A DNA stretch of 64,000 nt from Trema orientale (lineage: Eukaryota; Streptophyta; Magnoliopsida; Rosales; Cannabaceae), in the NCBI GenBank assembly GCA_002914845.1, contig JXTC01000008.1, positions 944,861 through 1,008,860 on the forward strand. Reading direction: 5' to 3'. Shown here piece by piece: positions 31,501 to 44,800 of the stretch. Each line of letters begins with the position of its first letter. Within the stretch, counting starts at the first letter, position 1. Made by a program: the position numbers and the translations under genes. Under the pieces are notes generated by a model. That model had not been told where the DNA came from. It searched no databases and was given only the letters and a program-made list of their open reading frames with translations.

Positions 31501-34500
31501 TCATTAGCTATATACTGGCGCTCATGCTGATACTCTGATTTGAAGTAAGATTAACTAAGCAGTTTCATACTACCACAATGAACTGATTCATGTTTAAGAG
31601 TTACAGACCAAATCTAACTAGTTTGAGACACTATGTAATATAAACAAAATCCTGCAATGAAGTAAAAAAGGTTCCTGCAGAAGACTCACCTCACTCACTG
31701 CAGCGCCATAGTTTAGGTATCGCATGGAAGACATATCCGGCACGTAGAGAGAACTTACTGAAAAGTTTACAGACTGTGAGTACCCCTGCATAGGTATAAT
31801 GAATGACACAAAAAGAGATTAGGAATCAATTTGGGAATAACTCTTAAACATTAAAAATAAATGCAAGAAATCCTAAGTTTAGTGTCATGTAGCTAGAAAG
31901 TTAATGTTTGTTGAGAAAAAATAAATTTACCATGATCTATCTAAGTCAGTCCATAGGTCAGCAGGATAACTTACTGATATTCTAATCATCAAGAGAAAGA
32001 AACAGTAAGATCCAAGTAGATACCTGAGCGATAAGTGTCTCCCATTTGATAGAATTAGAGCCCACCTGCAACCTTTCCTTTAGAGGAGCTAACCTCTCAA
32101 CCAAGACGTTGCAGCAGAGTCTGACTGCCTCACAGCTTGCTTCAGATGTAGTGCTCCCAGCCGTGAACCCCCCTTGGATCAAACTCAATGTATCAGTCTG
32201 TATGACTCGTACTTTATGCAGGAGGTGTTCAGTTCCATCACCAATGATTGAACCGAGAGCAAAAGCAGCCATCTGTTTTACCTTTGTCCAAAGCCCCTGG
32301 CCCAGCTCAATTCCCCCTACTTCAACAACAACAGATCCATCCGATAGAATGCTTACTTTCCCCGGAGTTGCTCTGAGCAACACTTCAGACACAACTGGTA
32401 CTCTAGATATGCCCCGTTTTTGCCATCTATTATACCTATTAAATTCTTTTATCTTTTGAGTCCTTTGATTAAAACTTGAAGATATAGACAATTTATCCCA
32501 TATTGAAGGTAAAGTATACTCCTGAGCTTCTCCAGCAGCACGCTTATAAAAAAAAACAAGGCTGTTGTATGTGTGAAGATTTTTGTGTCTGACAGAATCA
32601 GCTTCCAGTGAAAGAAAAGATGCAACATGCTCAATTATAGCTTCAGCTATATAAGATCCCTGTACCTCTCCAGGACCCCGCATTGCCGACTTGCTCGAAT
32701 GGTTTGTTTTGCATAACTTTATGTCAAATGCCAGAGCACCCCAGTCATACTTGTTAAGTGCACCAACCAAATTTGATGGTAGGACTGGACTTATATCTGC
32801 AGACATTCCTGCATCAATTAATATTTCTAGTTCTAAAGCTGTAATCTTCCCATCCGACTTGAATCCGACACTGTAAGTTATTTTCATTGGATGCCTTCCT
32901 CCTGCCATTATCATATCAGTTTTGCGATTCATATATATCCTGACAGGGCGATGTAGTTTATGTGCCGCAAGTGCACATGCTGTTGCAACCTGAATTATAT
33001 TGAAAAGAATGACCTTTAAATTGCAATTAAGTTAAAAAAAGAATGAACTCAATGAGAGAGGGTGACAGAGCCTAGGATGCCATACACGAGAGGATTATCA
33101 AATACTTTCTCAGTACTATATCTATCACATATTCTACCAGCTGCAAATTATTCTAAAGACTTTTTGATTGGGAAAAATAACTGATTTTTTCTTTNGGAAG
33201 AAACGCACTGAAATTTTATTAGAAAAATGTAGAAAAGACAAAAGATGACTGAAATGAACATCAGATACCTATATAAAATTTAGATAATCCAAAAAGAAGA
33301 ACCCAGAAAAGATTGACAAGAGAGAGAGTGACTATTATGTACTGACTTTGTGTTCATATATAAAGCCCGGGGGTTATGGAAATACGTACACTGAATTGGA
33401 ATTTCAGCTACATAAAACCGTCATTTTGCTGGTGATGAATTATTTTCAGGTCATATGGAGAAAAAAATACTCTAAAACTGACGCTGGAGGTTCAGAAAAT
33501 TATAAAGAGTGTAATTTAGCATCCAACAAGACTAGTTTGGACTTATCCAATATTCAATCATCTCTTCATATGTTTTAAGCATCTGTGGTACATGAAACTA
33601 CATGATGTAATTACTGTGTCATTTTTTATTCTTTTGGGGGAAGCCAAAATTAATCACTATAAAGTACGAAATAGAGAAGGTGACGAGTGACAATAAAGTA
33701 GCACTAAAAGACGAGCGTGATAAAGGATAAAACCTACTTGAAATTGATCTATGTGATTAAGCATATGAGAAATATTTAGATTACAGGATTGGTACCACAT
33801 AAGCTCCCTACTCCTAATACTGAATTAGTCAACTTGGTTCAAACTACACTAAAACTGTTCAGTATCATTAAGGTTCCATATGTTTTTAGGAAAATTTCAA
33901 GACTTGAAATTCTCTCCTCATCATTGCAAGTAGTACAAGTAGAAGAAACATAATTATCTTCTGCCGAAAGCAATAGAACCAAATATGAGACATCTTATGG
34001 CATGCTAGAGGATTCACTTAGGCAAAAATAATTAAGCATTTGGGTTATCTTTTTCACTGAAGAGAACAATGAACGCGTCAGAAAGCACCGTAAAAGCTTG
34101 TGTTTCAAGTAAGCTAATGGCTTTCCTAGAGAAAACTTATTAATTCTTTAACTTTTTATCTTTATTTTTACGTTATTTCCAAAAAAAAAAAAAAAAGACA
34201 GAACACACTTGGGAAAACCTCAATCGTGATTTACTACTTTGGTTTTGTCAGGAAGGAAAGATAAGAAGGTTGTTGTAAATAATACTTACAGGCATCGATT
34301 TAATGGCCTTTCCACCAAAGCCACCTCCGACCCTTCTTGTGATAACACGGACATTATTCTCAGGTATACCCAAACACTTTGCAATAACGCTGTGAGCAAA
34401 TTCGGGACACTGAATTGAACTATAAACTATCATGCAGTTGTCTTCATCCGGTACAGCAAGGGCAGTTTGCGTCTCCATGTAGAAATAGTATTGTGAAGGA

Positions 34501-34612
34501 AGTTTGATCTGGTAAATGTGAAACTATAAGTTAGAGAAATACAGACATGCTGAATTAGTGGTTATGTGACCATTTTTTTCACCACGTTGCAGTACCATTC
34601 AAGCTCTCTCTC

Positions 34613-34663
<51 letters not shown>

Positions 34664-37600
34664 GCATGTCCTTGTGTACAAGCATAAACATAATTGAAAA
34701 ATGTCAACACCAGGATGAGAGCATATACATAATCAAAAAATGTTAACACCAGGATAAAGGAAAATACGCACTAAAATAGAAAAAATTTAATCAAAGAAGA
34801 ATATCAAATAAATAATGATAAAGTACCTTAGCAGATATAATTTTGTGATCAGCTTCAGTCATTCCTTTTGATATATCGCCACATTGCTCTGGGTAAACGT
34901 AAGGAGGAACTTCAATAAAACTGGATCTTCTAACAGCCTCTTCAACAGATAAAATAGGTGGCCCTAGATCTTCCACCCCGTAATCGATCACTGCTAACTT
35001 TGCAGCCACATCTGCATGCTTCTGTGTATCTGCGACCTAAAAAAAGTTCAACAAATTACACAGAGATCCCAGTAACAAAGACAACGGATATGCCAGTAAA
35101 CCACTACAGTAAAATTTACGGTCAACTGAAGAGAACTACAACATAGATAGATGTACCATGGAAGCAGGAATTACCACAATGGCAAGACGCTGACCAGCAC
35201 ACTCAGTTAGATCATCAGCAAATAAAGGTTCAGTGCCAAAAATGGTCTTGGACCCCACATTCTCCCCAGCTTTGGGGATGTCTTTAAAAGTTATAAGATC
35301 AACCACTCCATTGGGTTGTTGTTTGGACTTGAACTTTATACTCTTCACTCGCGCAAAAGGCTTTGTGCTATAAATGAATGCTCCATACAAGCAATTCAGT
35401 GGTGAAGGAATGTCATCTACATAAACAGCCTCGCCTACACAAATGGTCAGCACGAATGAGACAAGTATTAATTGTCAGAGACAGAAAAATAAAAGAAATA
35501 AAAACAAGTGGAGACAATACAATTAGCAGCAATAATGAGAAAATTTAGACGAACAAATCACACCAGGACCGTAGCTTTCTTGGCTGGGTAATTATCAAAT
35601 TATCAGTAAGGAAAGAAAACAAGAATTTGAACCAAGTGAATGCTTTCAAAGAATAATAGAATGATATCTCATCCATATTAATTTCATGGTGGAAAAAAGC
35701 GCACGCTGTGAAAACTAGAAAGGAGAGAGACCGACTGACAAAAGGGACACACATGATGATCTTAACACCAATTCCAAATGACCTTGAGAGATGGAAGAAG
35801 AGTCCATGTTACAGGGTCACGTAAGTTTAAACCTAACTGTTCAATTCTTTTTGCAGTTTTCAAACTCAGGTTTCAGACAAGTTAGAGATTTCTTCCTTCT
35901 AAAATTATAGAAATAACAATAAGAACAAAAATATAGAAAATAAAAAAATCACCAAAATGTATCAAAATTAAAAATGCAAGTCTATTATAGCCCAATTATG
36001 GAATATGCAGTTATTATTTTGAGTGGATAGCTCGGGTTCAAACCTATTTTAAAAAACAAGCAACAAATGGGGAAAAGTTAAGGGCCAGTATAATTACATG
36101 GATTTTAAATGGTTCCTTAAAATATGTTCAAGAAATATGGATCGAGGGAGGATAGAGATTAGTTAAACAATAACTTAAACCAGACATAAGTGCAACTAAT
36201 TTAATATAAAATGAAGAGAAATGTAACTAGATTCATATTGTCTTCTACTTTTAGGCTTTCCATGCAAGTAGTCAAGTCTCAAGCAAGGATAAAGTCATGT
36301 TTTAGTCCAGTATATGTACCAGAAGCTTGGAGGACTGCTAAAGATTTTGTAATTGGCTCGCCAACTGGATAATATTCTGTACTTGATTGAATAACCTGCT
36401 TTCCAGATGATAGCACAGTTGGAAATTTGTCATAATGAAACTGATTTTCCTTATCTTTAAATTTCAAAGCCTTGGCCAACATATTACTCTTACTCTTCCC
36501 CCATAGACAATCAGTAGTTTCAGCTGTACTATCAATAAAGGTGTTAAAGAACTCAAAAAGAAAACCAACAGCCAAACTTGACCTATAAGCAGGACTTGAA
36601 GTGCCATCTTCAGGAACAACAGAGGCTCTAACTAATTTAGCAGCTTCATATAAAACCTCAACATTTAGCACTTTTCCAGTCAAAAATTCCTCAACCGCTC
36701 TAGCTCTGATTGCATGGTTAGTACCATAAGCACCAAAAGCCAGCCGGCAGCAATTAACTAAGAATCCATCAGAAGTGTCACAAGGAGAAACTTCAGCCAA
36801 GAAGGCAGCATTTAGGTAAGGCAATGCATTTCCTAGGGGCCTGGGTGCGGCTCGATAGGTTTCAAACAGCAAGACAGTATTGCCTTGCTGAAAAACTTTT
36901 CTAGTTGATTCCCAATTGGGAATTTTAATGCTTAGAAGTATGCTCTTAAAATCTAGAGGAGGTCTTTCCAGAAACTCCTCCAATGTAATTTTTTCACATC
37001 TAGGACCGCTTATCACCTCTACCATGGAATCCACAGCCAGAAGAATAGTAGCAATGTCTGAAGGAAAATGCTTCCTCTGTGCCATGACCAAATTTCCCCC
37101 TACACTAGCTGTATTTCTGACGAACCTGCTAGCAATTTTATCCATATGATTGGAAATCTTTTTGAACACCATCTCGCCTCTCGACGAAAACTCACCGTGG
37201 TTATCTCTATTCAAAGCTTCAATAACTTTTGATATTGTAACAGCTGCTCCAATATCAAACCCCGTTGTATCCATCCTAATTACCGAGAGTTCGGGTATGT
37301 ACTTAAGATCTATGTATCCTTTATAGTGTTCTATTTCCTTGTAATAACCAATCCCTGTGTTTCCAACTACTATTTTCATCTCAGTCCCATTTCCAAAATC
37401 ATGATCCTTTAATAATTCTTGTAGCTCCTCAATATTAACAGGACAGTACCAACTATACCTTTTAGAATCCAAAGACATGGCAGACCTGATTTCCCTTTTT
37501 AAGAATTCAGGAAATGTACATATCTCATTGTTACGGTTATACAAAGGTAAACCGTTTATCTTTATATCCTTACCATCTTCTTTTCTCCAAAAGGAGTTGA

Positions 37601-39068
37601 GCCCCAAATCCTCAATATCAACATCAGCCGCAAAACTCTTGCAGGCATCAGCAATGGATCGATACCCAGTACAGCGGCAGAGATTCCCTGAAATAGCCTT
37701 TTCAGCTTCAGAAACAGTCACCTTAGAGAACCCGGGAGGAGGGTCCACTCGATCTGTTTTCTCAGCATTAACAAGAGCCGAAAAGATTGAAACACACATT
37801 CCAGGAGTACAGAAGCCACATTGAGAAGCATGGAAACCAGTGAACCTCTGGTGGATTGAATGGAAACCATCTTTGCTATTTCCGAAGCCATCAGACGTTG
37901 TAATTGAACATCCACTAATATTGCACAGGAGAGTAAGACATGAACTTACAGTAAAATCCTCAACTTTATCATTTTCTGGATCATACTTGGATAGAAGCAC
38001 AATACAAGCACCACAACCACCTGGAAACATAAGTTTAAAAGGACTTCAATAGATGTACCAAATCTTGGCGAAAAATTAACACATATATTACAAATTTAGT
38101 ACAGATGTAGCAAATGAATTTGTTCCTGCACTACATTGGTGTACCAAAAATTCACCTCCTTACTGAATAAAATGGCACTACATTGGTGTACCAAAAATTC
38201 ACCTCCTTACTGAATAGAATGGCTTCGTCAACTATAGGCTTTGCTATCCTATGTCCCAAATAAGATACTAACAAAACTCAAAGCTAGACTTGTGTATTTT
38301 TCTCATTTCTCCTCAACAAACACAAAACCATTCAATTGAATACACTCTAGAATCCAGTTCAGGCTCAGAGAAGACGTGTACTTTCTCTTAACGAATCAAT
38401 TAGTATATATCTCATCCTCTTCAGGAGGAAACTAACCAAAATCTAGGCAACCCCTTAAGAAGAAAAAGGAACTTCGCAAAACTCCTAGCAATAACAACTT
38501 TCGCATTCGAAATTTAAATACATCAAAGCAAAATTTGGTTGATTGATTAATTATTCTAAAACAACACATAAACAAGAACAAACTTACACAACCCACATAT
38601 GACAGAAAAAGAAAGAGTGAAAAAACAGAACATCCCAATGTTTTTAATACTCATATGAAACAAAAACGACATAAACTAAGCACAACTGCATACTTAAACA
38701 TAAAGAAGCACAAACAAAGAAAAACAGAACAACCCAATACTTCTGGTTGACTTTTGACTCATATGAAACCATAAAAGAAAGCTGCTAGCACAACCACATA
38801 ACATACCTGATAGATTAATTACTCTCTTTGCACCATAAACGGCAACAAACTAGCTCAACCTACCTTAAAAAATATTATTAAAAAGAAGAAGAAGAAGAAT
38901 TGAGGAAACGTGAAAACCTTCGCCACAGCCGAGCTTAACACTCTTGAAACGAGTCTGAGTACGCAAGAACTCGAGCAAAGTAGTAGAAGGGTCAACAGTT
39001 GGAAGCTCGAACCTCTCGCCATTAATGGCGAAAACTAAACTTCCACCTCTTGTTTCTGTCAAGGCCAT
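28548..39068 (-). CDS. AAO: Aldehyde oxidase (molybdo-flavo Fe-S enzyme), 10 exons, complete
   Basis: Exons in coding order are 39068-38918, 38020-36320, 35434-35175, 35036-34827, 34508-34290, 32989-32024, 31785-31690, 31467-31369, 30630-30441 and 28762-28548. They sum to 4107 nt, 1368 aa, the usual plant AAO length. Seen: a plant-type 2Fe-2S site with Cys48, Cys53, Cys56 and Cys78; a second 2Fe-2S site with Cys118, Cys121, Cys165 and Cys167; an FAD region with IVVGNTG and SVGGNL; Moco-domain motifs GGGFGGK, GGRHPMK, GQGLWTK and GSTTSEAS; and ASGEPPLLL with Glu1301 matching the catalytic Glu of xanthine dehydrogenase/AO. Known of the family: a cytosolic dimer oxidises aldehydes with O2; members make abscisic acid (AAO3), auxin-type or carotenoid acids. 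The exact substrate cannot be assigned. The only in-frame ATG before the Fe-S domain is at 39068. Intron 5 (34289-32990) holds an ambiguous base. Confidence 0.94.
34604..34664. repeat. (CT)n-(CA)n microsatellite in aldehyde oxidase intron 4
   Basis: An almost pure CT dinucleotide run changes to a CA run of about 10 units. It lies between exons 4 and 5 and is likely length-variable. Confidence 0.95.
38131..38223. repeat. 47-bp tandem duplication in aldehyde oxidase intron 1
   Basis: CTACATTGGTGTACCAAAAA...TACTGAATAAAATGGCA (38131-38177) is followed at once by the same 46 bases with one change (38178-38223). It is recent by its near identity and is not in an exon. Confidence 0.85.
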
Positions 39069-39597
39069 GTCTTGGAGACACACCTGACCACACCAAGCTT
39101 CAGTGCATTATGAAATCTAAAAAGTTGCCCACTGTAGTTCAGACTTTAAGCATCTTAATCTCTTAGAAAAAATAAAATAAAATAATAAAGAATTGAAAAA
39201 AAAAAATAAAAATAGAGGAAGAAAAGTGCAATACTGAATTATCTCGGTCGAGAAAGGCCATATTCAGAAGTTAAAACAAAATTTTCCAATCTGCTGACTT
39301 CACTGTCTAAGGTGACATCTTTTTTATTTTGGTCAAAATCTTTTCCTTTTTTTTGGCTTTTTGTTAGTCAAAAACTTAACAGTGTTGGTCTATTAGTCCA
39401 TGTCCATACCACACACCTTACTCGAATTTTTCTTTTCTTTTTTTTTTTAAAGGAACTCGAATTTTTCTTTTGTTTCTTGTTTTTTACCCCAAAAAAAAAA
39501 AGTTACTATACTATCAAAATCAACTTTTATTATCGTATCACAAGTATAAAAATATTTAGAAAGTAATTATCACTAAAATATCTTATATCTTAAAAAA

Positions 39598-39769
39598 GGG
39601 CGCGTCTACAGTAGGGGTGCCCTTACGTAGGGCCCTGTCTATTTAGCGTTGGATGGGAATCTGTATATAAATAGATTCTCCACAAATTCCCGTTATTCCC
39701 CATAGATTCCCATCCAACGATAATTAAGGCATGACCCTACGTAGGGACGCCCCTACCGTAGCCATCCCC
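39598..39769. mobile_element. Foldback MITE, GGGCGCGTCTACAGTA family, copy 2
   Basis: The ends GGGCGCGTCTACAGTAGGGG and CCCCTACCGTAGCCATCCCC are imperfect inverted repeats. The middle has TCCCATCCAACG pairing with CGTTGGATGGGA. The flanks CTTAAAAAA and TTTAAAAAA suggest a 9-bp target duplication with one mismatch. It is much closer to copy 3 than to copy 1 and lies about 530 bases upstream of the aldehyde oxidase start codon. Confidence 0.78.
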
Positions 39770-39839
39770 TTTAAAAAAATGTGAAAAAAAGATTTTATTT
39801 TTTTAAAAATTCAAAATAAGTACCTTTTATTTAACAAAA

Positions 39840-40540
39840 ATTATCACTAAAATATCTTATGTTTTAAAAAAATGTGAAAAAAAAACACTTGTATTATTAA
39901 AAATTCAAAATAAATATCTTCTATCTGAATTATCATATCATTTGCTACCTTTGACTAGTCAAAGGCTTAAAAAAATTAATAAAATTAACATTTTACTTAT
40001 ATTATATTATTTTAAGAAACATACCACACTTAGAGAGAAAATACATATAGTCTAAAACCTCTTTAAAAAAAACTCTTTTCTTCATTGTTGTGACACAAAT
40101 CTAGAAAAAAAAAAATCTAAAATTTTTGAAAATTTCGTAAGTGACAAAAATTTCTGAAAATTTTAGATTTTTTTTAGAGACTTGTGCAGCAACTATGGAG
40201 GGAAGATTTTTTTTTTTTAGATCATATGTATTCTCTATTCCTTTATTTTTAAGTATAGTGTGTACTTTAAATTAATATAATAAGGGGTAAGATGTTAATT
40301 TTACTAATTTTTTTTGAAATCTTTGATTGATCAAAAGTAGCAAATGATATGATAATTCAAATAGAACTATTTATTTTGAATTTTTAATAATACAAGAGTT
40401 TTTTTCACACTTTTTTAAGACATAAAGTATTTTAGTGGTAATTTTTGTTAAATAGAAAGTACTTATTTTGAATTTCCAAAAATACCAAGTTTTTTTCATA
40501 TTTTCTTTTTAAAACAGAGGGTATTCTAGTGATAATTTCC
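39840..40540. repeat. Possible degraded inverted repeat (AT-rich)
   Basis: The left side has TAAAATATCTTATG, CAAAATAAATA and ATATCATTTGCTACCTTTGA. The right side has the complements in reverse order: TCAAAAGTAGCAAATGATAT, CTATTTATTTTGAAT and CATAAAGTATTTTAG. The arms extend about 120-200 bases and the centre holds paired CTAAAATTTT/AAAATTTTAG phrases. It looks like an old foldback element or MITE with arms from about 39840 to 40120 and from 40140 to 40540. No target duplication was settled. Confidence 0.6.
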
Positions 40541-41501
40541 CTATTTAGAATTAGATATATCTTTTTTCTTAACGAACCTTAAATATTTTATAGCATCCTG
40601 CGATCAATCATCATGCTCTAGTGTAAGTTCGATCTTTCTCAAACATATTCGAACATATTCATGTGAATTCTTTCTTTTTCTTTTTTTTTTTTCCGCCCTT
40701 TTTGCACGACCTTGGTCAAATATTTTCAATAGGGGTCAAGTTTTGGGGAGATAAGAACAAATTCGAAATTCCAAAATTATAATTAACTAAAAATAATGTA
40801 TAGCAAAAATGGATAAGATAAAATTTCTTTTAATAATTTAAGAACTAATATGATGAAATTTATAATTTAAGGACTAAAATAAGACTTTCAACCAATCGAG
40901 TTATTTATCTTATTACAAAGAATTCTATTTTCTCTTATTTGGATTGAAACAAAAAATGATTAAAAAAAAAAAAGAAATTCAAAAAAAGTGAGAATTTGAT
41001 TTGATGATATTTTCTAATATATAGAATGTTGAAACATTAATTAGCAAAACTAAAAGTGTCAAAATAAAATTTTTAATTAGTAAAACCATGTCAAAATAAA
41101 ATTTTTATAAACTTTTAAAAAAAAATATTTTCCTCTTTATTTTTCAATGACTTTTTCTTTATAATTTTTTTCCTCCAAAATTCGGGTTCCAAACGAAGTC
41201 TCAGGTATAATTTTCGTTGTAGTTTACTTCTCTGTTCATGAAAAATAATTCTATATGTAAACCAATGTTTATTTTTCATTAAGTTTGGTTTATTTATTTT
41301 AAGTTGTAAGCAGAGGACAATAGACTTCTTAGCTCTCAAAGTTAAAAACTACTGTAAAATGTTAAAAAAAAAAAAATTATATAAAACAGTATACATCTTG
41401 GCGTGTTATCTGAAAGTAATTTCCATCAACTTTTCCCAACGGTCATGGAGCTAGGCATATGGAAAGAACAAACTTTAAAAAATAAATAAATAACAACAAC
41501 A

Positions 41502-41502
<1 letters not shown>

Positions 41503-41538
<36 letters not shown>
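41503..41538. repeat. (AAT)n microsatellite
   Basis: A run of about 12 AAT units lies in the spacer downstream of GCP6. Confidence 0.95.
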
Positions 41539-41539
<1 letters not shown>

Positions 41540-41868
41540 ATAAGAAAGTTTCTCTTTATAAAATACATCTGAGATATAATCTGTTATCTACTACAAGTCT
41601 ATCGATNTACAGTATATCTTCACCTTAGAACTGCCCTGCCGTCATTTCCATTAAGAATAATAAAATGAAATAAACACTTCTCACCAACACACGAATCATA
41701 AATCATCAGAAAAAGAAACAAAAAATCTCTCACATTTCTTCCATCCGCACCAGCAAAATTGCATCCCTACTTCTGAGCGAAAGTATTTCGTCCACGTCAA
41801 CTGATCACATCTTTTGCAACAAATGTTTAAGAATTACCCTCTTCTTTTTGTAATCATGGTAAAGGGAT

Positions 41869-44800
41869 TCAGATTGAAACAGCATAGTACTGCATCTCAT
41901 TACGGACATCTGAGTAATACTCATTGAAGTTGAGGCATCCCCAGAACCGAGAAAGCCCATATTCTCCGTGTTTTGGTGACTTTACATAATACAAGTGCAT
42001 TTCTTTGAGATTTTTGTCAAACGTTTTCTTTATGGCAAGGACCTGCAGAAACAAATTAAAATTATTGGTTAGCAAAAGTCTCCGCGTCCATTACTAGATT
42101 TTTGGAGGCAGCGTGTTTAGACCCATTCTTCCTACCTGAACCAACCTGAACCAAAAACTAGGAAGGTAAATAGCAAAATTATCTTTTTCCGAGGCTGCAA
42201 AATTAAACAGGGAGCCTCGTACCAAAATCTTCATTTGTTCTTAAAAAAAAAAAAGAAAAAGAAAAACAGCACATAAATAGTAGTCAATATAATTTGTTAT
42301 CTTTTGTTGTTTATGGCTGGCATTTTCAATTTAATTTCAACCAGTTCCAGAATTGTTCCAGAATTTGACGTAGACAATCTTCTCATTGTTCTTCCTATTG
42401 ATTGTTGTTCCTGGGTTCATATGGAACATACGCATTTCTTAGGGTTTATAATTGTGGCATGCGTATGTTCCTTACGCACCTGGGAACAAATTGTCATTAC
42501 CATACTTATCATAACTCAATGTGCCAATTTGACAAGCGTAATATTCTTGAGAGTCTAAAGAACATTCGGTTAAAAATGACCCTACACGTTTTTTTCGCCT
42601 CTTGAGGCCCTCTACGAAATAAATCAATTACACTTGTTCACACAAGTGTAAACGTGAGAATTACCTGGGATATATTTATTCTAGAAAGTTTTCCAACCAG
42701 CTCTCCCTGATTCATTCCAACATCCCACATGCCTCCTTTAAGACAAGATCGGAAGTCTAATGCACACTGCAAAATGCTGTCAATGATCCTAGCTACAGGC
42801 CGCATTTCATCAGATAGAAAACATCTGCAGAGATGTGATCAACTGAGAACCAAAGAGGAAAAGGAAGAAAAAACAAGCACCAGTATCTTCCATACTTAAA
42901 ATGAGAAAAATAAAACACGGATGCATTAGAAAGGCATCATACTACTACTTTCAATACAAGAATGAGGTTGGAAAATACAGACAAACAAACAACTGAGCAA
43001 TATATCGTAGTGACTTTCAGAGATTATAGTACCATAAGGCCTAAACTATAGTACCATTAGGCATAAATAAGCCTCAATATGATAAGAGGTTAAAACAAAA
43101 ACAAGCAATTAGCAATGGAAAATTCTGAAAGCGTGTTGGCTTTCAAGTCAGACCTGTTTCGATGGAAACCAAGAACTAACTGGTTAGAGGAGATCGGTTA
43201 AACCACACTAGCTTCATTATTAGTTTGTTCTTGCTAGAGGTGTAAATTCGGCCCGGCCTGTTAAGCAGGCCGAGCCGGGCTAGGCTAGTTAAAGATGTCC
43301 GGCCCAGATTTTAAATATTACGGCCCAGCTCAACCCTAGGGTCCGCTAGGCCAAGGGAGGTCGGGCCGGGCCCTAAAATATTTTTTATTAAAAAAATTAT
43401 TTTTTTCAATTCTTTTCTTTAAAAAAAAATAATAATAAAAAATTGGCCCACCGAGCCAGCCTATACCTATGGCCCAGCCCAACCCTAGTCAAACAACCTC
43501 TAAGAAAATAACCAAAATCTATTACCAAACACTTCCAAACAAATTAGAGCGTACATTCTTTTAACCTTTTTAGAAAGCGCAATCTGCGGAAGACACTTTA
43601 TGGTTTTCTAAGAAAAAGTGTCACATAGAATTTAGGCTAAATACATGGGATATTGTCGGGATTTCCCCAAGTTTAATCCTTTGCAGAATATACTGGCATA
43701 GATATATTTGCAAATAGCACCTCAAGCTTTTAACAGAAATGAGACCTGAACTTACATATGCAGTGAATCAATTAGATATGCCATGTGCACCGACTCAAGA
43801 TCCATCATATCTTTGACCTGTATAAATCAGATCATATTTAAGAGCAGGAAATTTAATTTAAAAAAAAAATACAAAAAAAGCAAAAACAAAAAAAAAACAA
43901 AAAAACAGAAAAACAGAACAAAACAAAACTACAATGTAAATATAAAAAGAAATGCAATAAACAAAGAAATTAGCATGGCACAAAAAGACTTTACAAAGAT
44001 CATTTAGACAAACCATAGCAGCTATTGCCAACCACGGCAGACTAAATAAAGAAAATTGGAGCAAGGATTTATCAATAGATGCCATCCATGTCAGACCAAG
44101 AAGAGAAGACAGCTAGCATATTTAGGTTTAAGTCAAATACAAGAGTAGAAACAGAAGAAATTAATATCAGATATGCATATGACCAGCCCTTAGTAGTTTA
44201 GATAAGTTAGAGATTAAAACGTAACCAGCCAGTCCAAGAAGGCTAGGTCAAAAACCATAAGTTCTATGAAGCAAGTGAAATACTATACTTTTTTTTTAAT
44301 ATAAGAAACAGTTGTTTATTGATGTGGAAAAGAAAGTATAAAAAGATGATAAGATATCATCAAGGGATTAAATCCCAAGGCACCAGTCTCTAACTAAAAC
44401 AGAAAAAGGAATATCCTTAAATTCTTTTGCGTTATGAATCCACAACGCTACCCAAAATTTCACTCTGTCCCACAAGGCATCTTCATTTTCTTTCACACCT
44501 TGAAAAATCTTATTATTTCTTTCCAACCAGAGTGCCCAGCAAGTAGCCAAGGTAGTCATATTCCACAGCTGCTGTTTTCTAGGACTGAGTCTTCCCAATC
44601 CTACTAGTTGCTGGAAAATATGATGACAATGTAGAGGCCAAATCCAACATACCCCAAAATGTTGAGATAGATATATCTCAGTGAACTTTTATACTGAGAT
44701 AGAAATATATAAATATGGGCACCAATCCAGTAGGTATTTTTTTTCTTTTAACCTATGCATAGGTATTAATTTGGCCAATGAAAATTTATTGTGCACATTT

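Larger units (their letters stand above)
39069..41868. other. Spacer between aldehyde oxidase and GCP6 genes
   Basis: This contains the aldehyde oxidase upstream region (39069-39597), a foldback MITE (39598-39769) and an AT-rich stretch. In the stretch, pieces on either side of about 40100-40200 are mutually inverted (TTTGACTAGTCAAA near 39951, GATTGATCAAAAGTAG near 40325, and similar poly-A/T phrases about not-quite-matching ends). The GCP6 3' UTR ends it. An (AAT)n microsatellite is at 41503-41538 and an ambiguous base at 41607. No gene is seen. Confidence 0.5.

Noticed and set aside
32046..32459. 137-aa plus-strand open frame inside the aldehyde oxidase gene
   Set aside because: It is antisense to conserved exon 6 and has no family features.
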